Below the pieces are notes generated by a model. The model was not told the origin of the DNA. It did not search any database and saw only the letters and a program-made list of their open reading frames with translations. A stretch of 64,000 nucleotides of DNA. Origin: Firmicutes bacterium HGW-Firmicutes-1. Its GTDB lineage: Bacteria; Bacillota; Clostridia; Lachnospirales; Vallitaleaceae. Position numbers and translations under genes: made by a program. Location: the NCBI GenBank assembly GCA_002841625.1, contig PHAG01000008.1:1-64000 (forward strand). Reading direction: 5' to 3'. This document shows positions 17,876-27,414 of this stretch, in pieces (within the stretch, counting starts at the first letter, position 1; the number at the start of each line of letters is the position of its first letter).

Positions 17876-19903
17876 TTACTCTTTATTTTCCACTTCAATA
17901 TCTGTTAATTGCGGATGCCACAATGGTAATGCAACAATCGCTTTATATAAATCCCCATCAATCTCTATCTTAAACGTACCACCTTGAAGGGTAGTTAAGC
18001 TTTGAGCTATAGATAGCCCTAAGCCAGAGCCTTCAGTAGTTCTTGATACTTCACCACGCACAAACCTTTCTGTCAATTGTTCAGGGGAAATATCAAGGGG
18101 CATAGCCGAAATGTTTTTTACTGTTAACTGACCGTGTGTAGCCGTTTGAATGATATCAATATATACTCTGGAACTCTTAAGCGAGTACTTTATTACATTT
18201 GACATTAAATTTTCGACGATTCGCCACATATACTTCCCATCCGCACTTACAAGGGTAGAAAGATCTGAATTTATTCGAATATCTAATTCAGAAGCTTTAA
18301 TTAGTTCTTCATATTCACCACATGCTTGTAACATCAGCTCATGTAAATCTACTTTTTCAGCAGTAACTATAAGATTTCCACTTGATGCTTTGCTCGCTTC
18401 AACCAAATCTTCGACCAGATTTTTTAATCTATTTGATTTTTCTTCTAGTATTTCTACATATCCATTGGCTATCTCATTTTTTAATTCTTCTTTTTTCAGA
18501 AGGTCTACATATGTGATAATAGAGGTCAAAGGAGTTTTTAAATCATGAGAAACATTTGTAATAAGATCTGTTTTCATTCGCTCACCTTTAACGGCCTCTA
18601 TAACTGCTTTTTTAAGTCCAATCTGTAAACTTTGAACGTCTTCCGCAAAGCTTGAGAATGCAACGGATATTTTAGAAGAATCTATTTTGTAGTCTAAGTT
18701 GCCTTTTGATATCTCTTTTGTTGCTTCCATTATTTTGGATAGGGAAACAAGTGACTTGCCTAAAAATATTAAAACAACAGTATTAAAACCAATTAAGAAA
18801 ATTGTACCAAAGAAAAATGATGTATAGCCACCTAAAATTGACAAAGCAAATACAATACTATTTATACCGCCATAGGCTAAAAGTAAGAGCATGAGCCATA
18901 CCTTGAATACCTTGCCGTTAAAGCACATTTTAATAAAGTTTCTGAATGCTTTTAATATAACATAAAATAAGGAATTCGTTATTAACTGCTTGTTTTTAAT
19001 TTGTCTTATCATTGAAAGTAAGTAACTTAGGCCAATCATAAAATCAATTGAGAGCACCATTGATGTGATTATAATGAGTTCAAGATCATCACCATAATAT
19101 GAAAATTGACCTACAAAACCAACTGAGATAATTGCGGCTAATAGAACCAACAAAGAATGCATATCGGTATATATTTTATCAATAAAGATTAAGTGAATAT
19201 GTCCACCCTTTTCTCTTCTTCCTGCAACACAAAAGAGATAAATCATTAAACCAAGTAAAGTAACAAATGAAACAATACCAATGATCATAATATTTTTAAT
19301 ATTATCTTTAATTTTGTTATAGGTCACATAGGAATCATAAAATATATCTCCAGGTTGTAGTGGTTCTTGAATAGATGCATATATTTCATAATTTGTTTGA
19401 GCTAGCATAGAATTAAAATCAAAATAATATTGATATCTATAGTTTTTTGTAGTGGTATAATTTGATTCGAGTTCATTAAAATAAACGCTCATTGGCATAT
19501 TTTGAATGAATTTTACTTTATCTGGGGCCGTTACATTTGTCATTTGATCATTGGTTTTCGTATTTTGAATTAAAAAGAAGAAGTTTTTGGTACCAGAGAT
19601 ATTATTTTCAATAGTCTTTAAGCGCTTCAAATTATCTTGAATCATATATAATTCATTGTTTGATGCTTTGATGGTTTCTTCATCAATGAGCACAGTTTTT
19701 AATTCAATAATATTATGTAAAAGATCTGTGAATTCACGTTGAAAGTTGGAGGTTTCAAGGTAACTTTTAGTAATGACTTCTTCATGATGATACAATAAAT
19801 AAATACCGCTTCCAGTAGCCCCAATAAAACAAATCAAAGCTAAAACAGTAGCTATTATTTTTGAACCTAACGCATATTTAATATTTTTCAATTTTGTATC
19901 CAA
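17876..19903 (-). CDS. Multi-TM sensor histidine kinase
   Basis: A 675-residue membrane kinase. One N-terminal helix (about 14-36) is followed by an extracytoplasmic stretch. A cluster of hydrophobic helices spans about 205-395, then a HAMP-like linker. The phospho-acceptor is His453 in NVSHDLKTPLTS. The N box (NLMSNVIKYS) and G box (GSGLGLSIAQSL) are intact. The layout resembles VanS-like kinases with an enlarged membrane module. The gene overlaps its response regulator by 26 bases, so the pair is cotranscribed and coupled. The signal is not evident; large membrane sensors of this kind often monitor the envelope, which is inference. Confidence 0.92.
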   Translation of the reverse strand: MDTKLKNIKYALGSKIIATVLALICFIGATGSGIYLLYHHEEVITKSYLETSNFQREFTDLLHNIIELKTVLIDEETIKASNNELYMIQDNLKRLKTIENNISGTKNFFFLIQNTKTNDQMTNVTAPDKVKFIQNMPMSVYFNELESNYTTTKNYRYQYYFDFNSMLAQTNYEIYASIQEPLQPGDIFYDSYVTYNKIKDNIKNIMIIGIVSFVTLLGLMIYLFCVAGRREKGGHIHLIFIDKIYTDMHSLLVLLAAIISVGFVGQFSYYGDDLELIIITSMVLSIDFMIGLSYLLSMIRQIKNKQLITNSLFYVILKAFRNFIKMCFNGKVFKVWLMLLLLAYGGINSIVFALSILGGYTSFFFGTIFLIGFNTVVLIFLGKSLVSLSKIMEATKEISKGNLDYKIDSSKISVAFSSFAEDVQSLQIGLKKAVIEAVKGERMKTDLITNVSHDLKTPLTSIITYVDLLKKEELKNEIANGYVEILEEKSNRLKNLVEDLVEASKASSGNLIVTAEKVDLHELMLQACGEYEELIKASELDIRINSDLSTLVSADGKYMWRIVENLMSNVIKYSLKSSRVYIDIIQTATHGQLTVKNISAMPLDISPEQLTERFVRGEVSRTTEGSGLGLSIAQSLTTLQGGTFKIEIDGDLYKAIVALPLWHPQLTDIEVENKE

Positions 19904-20573
19904 TGCCCCACACCACCTTTAAGTATTTCGGATCCTTGGAATTAATTTCTATCTTTTCTCTAATACGTCTTATGTGTACAGCAACGGTATTTTCAGCAGA
20001 AAAAGAGGGTTCATTCCAGACCCGTTCATAAATTTGATTAATAGAAAAAACTTTCCCTAAATTTTCCATGAGAAGCTTAACAATGCCATATTCAGTAGCA
20101 GTAAGTTTAATCGTTTCGGAATCTAAGTGCAGTTCTTTGGTGTCTTGATCGAGCTCAAGTGCACCAGTTTTTAATACATTTGCTTTTTGAGCGATACTTC
20201 CGAGTGCAGTATAGCGACGCATTTGAGACTTCACTCTTGCAAGGAGCTCTAAAGGATTGAAGGGTTTGGTAACATAATCATCTGCTCCGAAGTTAAGCCC
20301 TATTATCTTATCTGTATCCTCAGATTTTGCTGACAAAAGAATGATTGGTATATTTTGAGTTTCTCTTATTTTAAGAGTTGTTGTTAGTCCGTCTAACTCG
20401 GGCATCATAATATCCAATATGATCAAATGGATTTCGTTTTCTGATAATGCCTTTAGAGCCTGTGTACCAGTATAAGCTTTTATTACTCCATAATTTTCTT
20501 GCTTAAGGTAGATTTCAAGAGCATCTACAATTGCAATTTCATCGTCACATACTAGGATATTTAGTGAATTCAT
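19878..20573 (-). CDS. OmpR/PhoB-family response regulator
   Basis: A 231-residue regulator. The receiver domain has the acidic pair Asp10-Asp11, the phosphorylation site Asp54 in LIILDIMMPELDG, and the conserved KPF lysine near 104. The C-terminal winged helix (about 130-228) carries the TEYGIVKLLMENLGKVFS and VAVHIRRIREKI segments of OmpR-type DNA binding. It is the first gene of a minus-strand operon with the kinase and starts after GGAGGT. A 9-base inverted repeat at 20601-20627 lies just upstream and may be its operator. Confidence 0.94.
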   Translation of the reverse strand: MNSLNILVCDDEIAIVDALEIYLKQENYGVIKAYTGTQALKALSENEIHLIILDIMMPELDGLTTTLKIRETQNIPIILLSAKSEDTDKIIGLNFGADDYVTKPFNPLELLARVKSQMRRYTALGSIAQKANVLKTGALELDQDTKELHLDSETIKLTATEYGIVKLLMENLGKVFSINQIYERVWNEPSFSAENTVAVHIRRIREKIEINSKDPKYLKVVWGIGYKIEKY

Positions 20574-20600
20574 TTAAAGAACCTCCATTGTTTTTATTCA

Positions 20601-20627
20601 TTGATTATGAACGTTCCACATAATCAA
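20601..20627. promoter_or_regulatory. Inverted repeat upstream of response regulator
   Basis: TTGATTATG (20601-20609) and CATAATCAA (20619-20627) are perfect inverted repeats around a 9-base centre. They lie 28 bases before the response-regulator start and overlap the first bases of a family A repeat. The element could be an autoregulatory site or part of the repeat's fold. Confidence 0.45.
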
Positions 20628-20684
20628 TTGGAAAAGCGGCAGATAGCTAACACTGATTTTAGCACGTCATAGCCGATTTTCTTG
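20608..20684 (+). repeat. Family A dispersed hairpin repeat, copy 2
   Basis: This 77-base copy has the blocks CAATTGGAAAAGCGGC, AGATAGCTAAC and AGCCGATTTTCTTG in the same order as the other copies. GAAAAGCGGC can pair with GCCGATTTTC, with one mismatch, to form the outer stem. Confidence 0.75.
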
Positions 20685-20992
20685 TCCAGTAGGAAAGTTC
20701 TACTTTCCACGAAGCATAGAACAAAGTGTTAGATAGCATAAATTATTACGTAACGCGCTGACAAGCGCTTTGTTCTAGTATCACCTGCCTTTTGTACTAT
20801 AATAGCAAGTAATATTTACAAAACCCTTTATATAAATCTTACATTATTCTTAATAAAATTGCCTTTCAATATATAGCCAATATACACTATTATACTGAAG
20901 GAAGCAACGAATTCTGAGGCTTTTGTTGCCTTAAGTTATGATTTGCTATATACTTTAACCAAAGAACATTACTGTGATGGAGGTATTATTTG
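20685..20992. repeat. Hairpin cluster between two-component operon and dehydrogenase
   Basis: GGAAAG...CTTTCC forms a small hairpin (20691-20708). TAGAACAAAG (20717-20726) and CTTTGTTCTA (20768-20777) form a longer one, which encloses AGATAG and GTAACG blocks like those of family A and a nested GCGC/GCGC stem. From 20778 to the RBS GGAGGT (20979-20984) I see nothing except possible promoter sequence. Confidence 0.55.
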
Positions 20993-21865
20993 ATGATGAT
21001 TGGGTTTATTGGAACAGGCGTAATGGGTAGAAGCATGGCGTTACATTTAATAGAGAACGGCTATAACTTGATTGTATATAATAGAACGAAAGCAAGAGCT
21101 GAGGATTTACTAGAAATGGGCGCCATATGGAAGGACACTGTTGGTGAGGTTGCTAGGGAAGCAGATGTCATTATTACAATGGTAGGATACCCAAAGGATG
21201 TCGAAGAGATATATTTGAGTGAAAATGGAATTATTCAATGTGCAAAGCCGGGAAGTACAATGATTGACATGACGACCTCCAAGCCTTCTTTGGCAAAACA
21301 AATTCATGAAATAGCTAAGACCAAAGGTCTGCATGCATTAGATGCTCCTGTTTCCGGTGGTGATATTGGTGCTAAAAACGCTACTCTAGCAATTATGGTA
21401 GGTGGAGATTTAAAGGTATTTGAGGAAATGAAAACTATATTTGAATGTATGGGTAAAAATATTGTATGGCAGGGAGAAGCAGGAGCGGGACAACATACAA
21501 AAATGTGCAATCAAATAGCGATTGCATCAAATATGATAGGTGTATGTGAAGCAATGGTATATGCAAAAAAAGCTGGACTTGATCCGGAAATTGTTTTGAA
21601 AAGTATCGGAGCTGGTGCGGCGGGTAGCTGGTCATTGAGTAATTTGGCTCCGAGAATGATTAAGGGTGACTTTGCACCAGGGTTTTATGTTAAGCATTTT
21701 ATTAAAGATATGAGTATAGCATTGACTGAAGCAAAGGAAATGGGGTTTAGTGCACCGGGATTAGAGTTATCAAAAAGTTTATATGATCTGATTGCAAGTG
21801 ATGGAAAGGAAGATCATGGCACACAGGTTTTATTCCAATTATTGAATAATCAAAAGTTACTTTAA
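20993..21865 (+). CDS. NAD-binding beta-hydroxyacid dehydrogenase (HIBADH/GlxR family)
   Basis: A 290-residue dehydrogenase of the 3-hydroxyisobutyrate / tartronate-semialdehyde reductase family. The NAD loop IGFIGTGVMGRSMA opens the protein. The substrate motif DAPVSGGDIGAKNATLAIMVGG lies near residues 115-138. The catalytic lysine lies in GAGQHTKMCNQI (about residue 170). The precise substrate cannot be assigned from sequence. GGAGGT with 8-base spacing favours ATG 20993 over TTG 20990. It appears monocistronic, with no clear metabolic partner adjacent. Confidence 0.9.
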   Translation: MMIGFIGTGVMGRSMALHLIENGYNLIVYNRTKARAEDLLEMGAIWKDTVGEVAREADVIITMVGYPKDVEEIYLSENGIIQCAKPGSTMIDMTTSKPSLAKQIHEIAKTKGLHALDAPVSGGDIGAKNATLAIMVGGDLKVFEEMKTIFECMGKNIVWQGEAGAGQHTKMCNQIAIASNMIGVCEAMVYAKKAGLDPEIVLKSIGAGAAGSWSLSNLAPRMIKGDFAPGFYVKHFIKDMSIALTEAKEMGFSAPGLELSKSLYDLIASDGKEDHGTQVLFQLLNNQKLL

Positions 21866-22010
21866 TGGAATGTGCAAGACCGATAGAAGGTTATAATGAA
21901 AGAAATACAATGTGATAGGAATATATAAAAAACTTTATTTATGAAGAGCTTAAGTGTATAATTATATATATATAATTGCTACTATATGTAGAATAACTTG
22001 AGGTGGTATT

Positions 22011-23093
22011 ATGCAGGTTAAAGAGATTAAAAAATTATTTTATACAAATGATGTAAAAGAAGATCAATATCGTGCATATACAATTATATTCATGGCATCA
22101 GCACTTGGGCTTTTGCTACACTTATCCTTTGCGATTATATTTCATCTATTGGATATTCATATTTTGGCTAGAATTAATTATGTTAGCATATTCATCTATA
22201 GCTTTTGTGTATTCATTAATCGAAAGGCTTACCACAATCTAGCATTACTCACAGCTTTGTTTGAGGTTGTGGTACATTCGGTCATAGCTACATTGCTATT
22301 GGGGTGGAGTGTGGGATTTCATTACTACATTTTGTGTATTGGTTCACTTTCTTTTTATGCAACAACAATAAAGATTCATTTGAAAATTGCGGTTTCAGTT
22401 TTTTTGCTGATTACATATATTTTATTAAGCTATTTAACAGACGGGATAGCAGGTCCTTATACATTAAATGTAACGCATAGCGCTTTATTTAATTACTTTA
22501 ATATTATTTGTTCTTTTTCCGTATTCACCTTTATGGCATATTTATATAGTCATTCAGTTGGAAAGGTTGAGTATGCTTTGCGAAAAGAAAACGTAGTTTT
22601 AGGAGTAGATGCAAATACGGATGTTTTAACTGGAATACTTAACCGGAGATATATCATGAAGGTAATTGAAGAAAGAATTAGGGACTATCAAAAAAACAAT
22701 GAATCATTTGTGCTGGTTATGTCGGACATCGATGACTTTAAGAGTTTAAATGATAAGTATGGACATGAGTGTGGTGACATCGTTTTAAGTGCCGTAGCAG
22801 CCTTTTTTTTAAAAAATTTAAGGAAAGATGACTTGATAAGTCGATGGGGTGGCGAGGAATTTCTAATACTACTCCCTAAGACTACTATTTCTGAGGGTGA
22901 AGCTGTTGTTGAGAAAATTAGAGAGAGGTTATCAAATCATACGATATTATACCAAAGAGAAGAAATAAGAATTACGATGACCTTTGGGATATGTGAGTTT
23001 TATGAAAATATGAGTTTTTCTGACTTAATAAATATTGCGGATCAGCGATTATATAAAGGGAAGAATCAAGGTAAGAATTGTGTTGTTTCTTAA
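22011..23093 (+). CDS. Membrane diguanylate cyclase (multi-TM GGDEF)
   Basis: A 360-residue protein. About six hydrophobic helices fill residues 25-185. A GGDEF domain (about 198-358) follows, with the active variant GGEEF (280-284) and an RKDD (RxxD) inhibitory site five residues before it. It should synthesise c-di-GMP under control of a membrane-embedded sensor. The start follows TGAGGTGG. It is the fourth c-di-GMP protein in the first 23 kb. A family B hairpin element and a terminator lie immediately after the stop. Confidence 0.92.
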   Translation: MQVKEIKKLFYTNDVKEDQYRAYTIIFMASALGLLLHLSFAIIFHLLDIHILARINYVSIFIYSFCVFINRKAYHNLALLTALFEVVVHSVIATLLLGWSVGFHYYILCIGSLSFYATTIKIHLKIAVSVFLLITYILLSYLTDGIAGPYTLNVTHSALFNYFNIICSFSVFTFMAYLYSHSVGKVEYALRKENVVLGVDANTDVLTGILNRRYIMKVIEERIRDYQKNNESFVLVMSDIDDFKSLNDKYGHECGDIVLSAVAAFFLKNLRKDDLISRWGGEEFLILLPKTTISEGEAVVEKIRERLSNHTILYQREEIRITMTFGICEFYENMSFSDLINIADQRLYKGKNQGKNCVVS

Positions 23094-23123
23094 GATGAGA
23101 AATAAATAAACATATAGCTGACT

Positions 23124-23284
23124 TCAGGTTGTCGATAAAAGCATTTTTTCTGATAAGTGTATTCATTATTGGAAGTAAGTGTTCATTTTTCTGGCCTTAC
23201 CCTTCGGCCGGTCAGGCGAAAAATGAACACTTACTTCCTTAGTATGAATCTAGAAGAAAAAATGCTTTTATCTCTGTTTCGATA
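23124..23284 (+). repeat. Family B long inverted-repeat element, copy 1
   Basis: The flanks are TTCAGGTTGTCGA (left) and TCTCTGTTTCGA (right). Inside, an 18-base arm at 23135-23152 (GATAAAAGCATTTTTTCT) is perfectly repeated inverted at 23256-23273. A 20-base arm (GGAAGTAAGTGTTCATTTTT, 23172-23191) is perfectly inverted at 23220-23239. The centre holds GGCC...GGCC. It has no reading frame. The same flanks bound a different hairpin at 47397. Confidence 0.8.
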
Positions 23285-23312
23285 AGATCAAGTAAATTGT
23301 CAACATTTTGTA

Positions 23313-23338
23313 GCCTCTTTAGGAGGTTTTGTTTTTTA
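23313..23338 (+). terminator. Terminator after membrane GGDEF gene
   Basis: AGCCTC pairs with GAGGTT around a short loop and is followed by a T-rich tract (TTTTGTTTTTT). It overlaps the last codon of the small minus-strand gene. Confidence 0.65.
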
Positions 23339-23524
23339 TTCGTGAAAAATTTTTTTGAGCCATATTAGGGCGAAAGTAATAATTCCGTAGAACATTAATA
23401 CAATCATCAGGGTGTAAAGTCTTTCCATATTGGTACCATCAGCCATTAAAACAGGACCTAGACCAAAAAAGGTAACTAAAAGGTATAGAATAATAAATAG
23501 GAAGTAGATTATTATTTTTTTCAT
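23336..23524 (-). CDS. Small two-TM membrane protein
   Basis: A 62-residue hydrophobic protein with two membrane helices, about 4-25 and 36-56, joined by a short polar loop with GTNMERL. The start ATG on the minus strand follows AAAGGAG with about 8 bases spacing, which supports real translation. I do not recognise a family. It stands alone between a convergent GGDEF gene and the divergent chemoreceptor gene. Confidence 0.65.
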   Translation of the reverse strand: MKKIIIYFLFIILYLLVTFFGLGPVLMADGTNMERLYTLMIVLMFYGIITFALIWLKKIFHE

Positions 23525-23766
23525 CCAAATACTCCTTTACATAAATTATATTATATTAATTTTAATCAATTTTAATACTATAGCAAAAGTGTTATTTCTT
23601 CAATTATTAACCATTATCAAAATCATAAATATCTTTATTTCTCAAGAGAAAAAGTGTATAATTAATCTTATATATTGACTTTTTTTGCACGGGATCATCT
23701 TTGAATAGGAACAGCTTTGCACTAGTAACTAAAAATTTTCATAAAAAAGACATCAGGAGGATAAGA

Positions 23767-25470
23767 ATGAGTATTAAGCTAAAAAACATAATCATAGTTG
23801 AGGTATTGGTATTTTTGACTGTATTAATTATTTCTACATACTTTTATAATGTTACGAGGGAACAATATTTTGATTCAATTCAGGGGAAACTACAAGCAAT
23901 CGTTTCGACAGTTGCTCAAAACATCGACACTCAAACGCATGAAGAAATTTTTCAAGGCAAAGAAAAGACGGAAGCCTATATGGATATCTTTAATAATTTA
24001 TCCAAGGTGGTTGAACAAAATGAGTTAGAATTTATTTACACAATGAAAATAGTCGATGATTCTATTTTGTTTGTAATAGATAGTGATCCAGAAAGTGATA
24101 CTCAAGTTGGTGAGATATATATGCCTTTAACTGAGAGTACTGAAGCATTGAAAAAAACAATAGATGGGACAATAAGTGTAGAAGAGGAATTCTATACAGA
24201 TGGATATGGAACGTTTTTATCAGCCTATGCCCCTATCATTGATAGCAATGGAGATATAGTTGCAATTGTTGGTGCAGATATAGAGGCAAGTGAGATCATA
24301 TCAAATTTACGAGAACTAACTATAAAAATACTTGCATTTGGATTCATCATTTTATTAGTTGTGCTAGTTGTAATATATTTTGTTTTTGATAAAATGACCA
24401 AGCCACTTCTAGTAATTAATAAAAAGGTGCATGACCTTTCGACAAGCAATGGAGATTTAACGCAGCGTCTGGAGGTACTATCCAATGATGAACTTGGTAA
24501 TTTAGCTAAAAGCACCAATGCATTATTAGAGTTTTTGAACGGGGTCATTAGCAATATTAATAAAGATACAATTATTTTAAATAAGAGTATTGATCGTATC
24601 AATGATAAAATCAATCATTTTGATTCTGATACAAATATTATGCTAGGGCAGAGCCAGAAATTAGCTCAGGATGCGCATAATACGAAAGATAATTTGGATG
24701 ATAGCAATTTACATATTAACGAATTATTAGATTCTATAAATGAAGTTAAGGGTACTATGGAGGGATGTAAGAGCCACCTTGCCACAGCTACTAAGATGAT
24801 TAGTAAGAACAAAGAAAATATTACGAACGAAAAAGAAACCATAAGTAAACTGAGTACTGCAAGTGAAAAGACCAGTACTGCTGTTACTAGGCTTATGAAT
24901 GTATCTAGTAATATTGGAGATATACTAAAGATTGTAATGCAAATATCTGAACAAACAAACCTTTTGGCTTTAAATGCAGCTATAGAAGCAGCTAGAGCAG
25001 GGGAATCAGGCAAGGGCTTTTCTGTAGTAGCAGATGAGATTAGAAAATTGGCAGAGCAATCTGCTCAATCCACTTCAAAAATTGGAGGACTACTAACAGA
25101 AGTCCAAAAGGAAATCGGAAATATTAAAGACGAAAAAGACAATATGGATGTTGAGTATGAACATACGATTGATTTATTCCAAGCTAGTAGCCAAGAGCTA
25201 GACCAGGTATTTGAATTAATAGAAGTAATTAGTGAAGCGATTGAAAACAGTCAACAAGAAATTAATGTACTGGCTAGTATGAAGAGTGGTATTGAAAAGA
25301 ATCTTAATTCCATTCAAGATATTGCATTGACAACAAATGAGAGTGCAAGTAGCATTGAGGATAGTTTAAGAAGGCAAAGAAGTACTGTAAAAGAAATAAC
25401 TAGTTCTATGAATGAAGTGGTTAATATCTCTACTAGTTTGAATAAAGAAGTACATCGATTTAAAATATAA
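23767..25470 (+). CDS. Methyl-accepting chemotaxis protein
   Basis: A 567-residue chemoreceptor. TM1 spans about 6-28. A Cache-type extracytoplasmic sensor spans about 30-185, with [10 protein letters not shown] at its end. TM2 is near 195-217, followed by a HAMP domain (about 215-270). The signalling hairpin tip [20 protein letters not shown] lies near residue 400, followed by [16 protein letters not shown]. It should bind a small ligand outside and control CheA inside. The frame is open from TTG 23701, but AGGAGG (23756-23760) marks ATG 23767 as the start. It is an orphan receptor near cheX-containing and c-di-GMP loci. Confidence 0.94.
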   Translation: MSIKLKNIIIVEVLVFLTVLIISTYFYNVTREQYFDSIQGKLQAIVSTVAQNIDTQTHEEIFQGKEKTEAYMDIFNNLSKVVEQNELEFIYTMKIVDDSILFVIDSDPESDTQVGEIYMPLTESTEALKKTIDGTISVEEEFYTDGYGTFLSAYAPIIDSNGDIVAIVGADIEASEIISNLRELTIKILAFGFIILLVVLVVIYFVFDKMTKPLLVINKKVHDLSTSNGDLTQRLEVLSNDELGNLAKSTNALLEFLNGVISNINKDTIILNKSIDRINDKINHFDSDTNIMLGQSQKLAQDAHNTKDNLDDSNLHINELLDSINEVKGTMEGCKSHLATATKMISKNKENITNEKETISKLSTASEKTSTAVTRLMNVSSNIGDILKIVMQISEQTNLLALNAAIEAARAGESGKGFSVVADEIRKLAEQSAQSTSKIGGLLTEVQKEIGNIKDEKDNMDVEYEHTIDLFQASSQELDQVFELIEVISEAIENSQQEINVLASMKSGIEKNLNSIQDIALTTNESASSIEDSLRRQRSTVKEITSSMNEVVNISTSLNKEVHRFKI

Positions 25471-25484
25471 CCTAGGAGAAGGAA

Positions 25485-25949
25485 ATGAACCCTTACGAAG
25501 AAAAATTAAGAAATTATATAGAACAGAGCAACATTGAGGCTGAACAATTGATATTTCAAGAATCTTGTCATTCTGTAGCAGAAGCAGCGCTTGCACTAGG
25601 AGTTCCTGAAGACGAAATTGTCAAAAATATTTGTCTAATCGATGTTAAAGATAATTTGATTTTAGTAACTGTGAAGGGTGAAGACAGGGTAAGTACCTCA
25701 AGGGTTGCTAAGGTATTAAATGTTGATGGGGTTAGAGTAGCAACTGAAGAAGAGATCCGTGATAAAACAGGTTATTTATGTGGAGGAGTACCCTCTTTTG
25801 GTTTTGAGGCTACCTATATTATTGATCCTAGGGTGATGGAAAAAGAATTTGTATATACAGGTGGAGGTTCTGAAAATGCTTTGCTGAAAATTTCAACAAG
25901 GGATTTGCAGGGAGCAAGTAATGGAATGGTTTTACGGGTAAGAAGGTAG
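25485..25949 (+). CDS. YbaK/EbsC-type aminoacyl-tRNA deacylase
   Basis: A 154-residue single-domain protein of the YbaK / prolyl-tRNA-editing family. It has the conserved EIVKNICL segment with the editing-site lysine, and CGGVPSFGF, which corresponds to the glycine-rich GG-x-P substrate loop. Members hydrolyse mischarged Cys- or Ala-tRNA-Pro; the specificity here is not resolved. The ATG follows CTAGGAGAAGG. It is 14 bases after the chemoreceptor and may be cotranscribed with it. A strong bidirectional terminator follows. Confidence 0.88.
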   Translation: MNPYEEKLRNYIEQSNIEAEQLIFQESCHSVAEAALALGVPEDEIVKNICLIDVKDNLILVTVKGEDRVSTSRVAKVLNVDGVRVATEEEIRDKTGYLCGGVPSFGFEATYIIDPRVMEKEFVYTGGGSENALLKISTRDLQGASNGMVLRVRR

Positions 25950-25989
25950 AAAGAGAAACAATCATTTGTGAGCGAGAAAAGATATAAAT

Positions 25990-26058
25990 AAGGCTACTAG
26001 TTGATAAATATACCCTTTGAATCAAGTATATTTATTAACTAGTAGCCTTATGTTTTTT
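25990..26058. terminator. Bidirectional terminator between convergent genes
   Basis: A stem of more than 20 base pairs (AAGGCTACTAGTT... with ...AACTAGTAGCCTT, plus inner ATAAATATAC/GTATATTTAT) is followed by seven T residues on the plus strand. It ends the MCP-ybaK unit and probably also the convergent minus-strand gene. Confidence 0.9.
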
Positions 26059-26061
26059 TGT

Positions 26062-27123
26062 TTATACGGTTTGTAATTCTAGCATGAGCCCTGCAATGAT
26101 GTCTTTTACGGATTCGATTTTAGTACATTTATAAACGTTGCTTCCAACAAACATTAGACCATCTTGAACATTTCCTTTAACCGAAGTAACAAGTGCTTTG
26201 GTTATACAATATGGTGTTTGTGTGGGATCACATTTGTTGAGGCAGGCATAGCATTTAGTAATTGCTTCTCTTTTTGTGATATCACGTTTTTTTAGAAAGT
26301 TATTATACAGTGCCCTACCAGGTAGACCTACAGGACTGTTGGTAATGACGATATCTTCTTCCTTTGCATCTAAATATGCCTTTTTGAATTCATCGCTTGC
26401 ATCACATTCAGGAGTTGTTACGAATCTAGTTGCCATTTGAACTCCAGATGCACCTAATTTTAAGAACTTACCAATATCCGCACCACTAAAAATACCACCA
26501 GCGGCAATAACTGGAATCTCTATGTTAGAATCCTTAAGATATTCAAGCACCTCAACCACTATAGTCTCAAGGGTTTGTGTCGTATGTTCAATTAACTCAT
26601 TATACTTAAATCCAAGATGTCCACCTGCTTCAGGACCTTCAATGATGATTGCATCTGCTTCTCGGTTGTAATTCTTTCGCCAAGAGGTTGTAATGATTCT
26701 TGCAGCTTTTAGGGAAGATACAATAGGTATAATTTTGACCTTTGTATTATCAACAAGTGCAGGTAAGTCAAGAGGAAGACCGGCACCAGAAATAATAACG
26801 TCTACTTTTGCTTCTACAGCAGCTTTAACCATTTCTGCATAATTTTTCATGGCAACCATTAAATTTATGCCAATGAAACCATCAGGGCTCTTTTCTTTTG
26901 CCTTTGTTATTTCACTTTTAATAGTTCTTATATTGGCTTCCTTGGAATTTGTTTCAAAGTCTAATTCTTCATAACCAATCTGTGCACCGGATATGACACC
27001 TAAACCACCTTCATTTGCAACAGCGGAGGCTAAAGAAGAACGAGATACTCCAATTCCCATACCACCTTGTATAATAGGTATCTTAAATGTAAGATCACCA
27101 ATTTTCATTTTAGGTATATTCAT
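26062..27123 (-). CDS. Nitronate monooxygenase family FMN protein
   Basis: A 353-residue TIM-barrel flavoprotein of the nitronate monooxygenase / FabK group. It has IPIIQGGMGIGVS at the start, the VIISGAGLP and EGPEAGGHLGF phosphate-binding region, and AAGGIFSGADIGKFLKLGASGVQMATRF. A cysteine-rich tail (CYACLNKCDPTQTPYC, about residues 302-317) is typical of the clostridial subgroup. No fatty-acid genes are near, so a FabK enoyl reductase role is less likely. The minus-strand RBS TAAGGAG selects ATG 27123 over a start 60 bases further out. Confidence 0.9.
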   Translation of the reverse strand: MNIPKMKIGDLTFKIPIIQGGMGIGVSRSSLASAVANEGGLGVISGAQIGYEELDFETNSKEANIRTIKSEITKAKEKSPDGFIGINLMVAMKNYAEMVKAAVEAKVDVIISGAGLPLDLPALVDNTKVKIIPIVSSLKAARIITTSWRKNYNREADAIIIEGPEAGGHLGFKYNELIEHTTQTLETIVVEVLEYLKDSNIEIPVIAAGGIFSGADIGKFLKLGASGVQMATRFVTTPECDASDEFKKAYLDAKEEDIVITNSPVGLPGRALYNNFLKKRDITKREAITKCYACLNKCDPTQTPYCITKALVTSVKGNVQDGLMFVGSNVYKCTKIESVKDIIAGLMLELQTV

Positions 27124-27253
27124 TTCATTACTCCTTATAATTAGTTTGACTATCAAAGCAATTGCAATATTAGAATACCACATATTACAAGTATTAACAA
27201 TATAAAAGTTCAGTAATCGTTAAAATTTACATGGTAGAACTTTTTTGATAAAT

Positions 27254-27331
27254 AAGAAAGTGCTGCAAATGCAATTTGAAAAGCGGCATATAGGTAATGA
27301 GGTTTTTATCTCGGCGCAGCCGATTTTCTTG
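27254..27331 (+). repeat. Family A dispersed hairpin repeat, copy 3
   Basis: This 78-base copy has the blocks AAGAAAGTGCTGCA, GCAATTTGAAAAGCGGC, ATATAGGTAATGAG, CTCGGCGCAGCCG and ATTTTCTTG. TGAG pairs with CTCG-type bases inside, and GAAAAGCGGC with GCCGATTTTC outside. It lies between two minus-strand units. Confidence 0.8.
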
Positions 27332-27378
27332 ATGAATAGATACTAGATAAAAATATGTCGTGAACGTATTTTGAGAAA

Positions 27379-27409
27379 CAAAAAAAGCATTTATCGAAAA
27401 TGCTTTTTC
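27379..27409 (-). terminator. Terminator of YdcZ operon
   Basis: AAAAAGCATTT and AAATGCTTTTT pair around ATCGA. On the minus strand the stem is followed by a T-run. It lies just after the stop of the gene ending at 27415. Confidence 0.8.
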
Positions 27410-27414
27410 ATTCA

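Noticed and set aside
23660-23766. Possible c-di-GMP riboswitch before the chemoreceptor gene
   Set aside because: The GCACGGGA stretch looked suggestive, but the conserved GEMM loops and tetraloop-receptor are missing.
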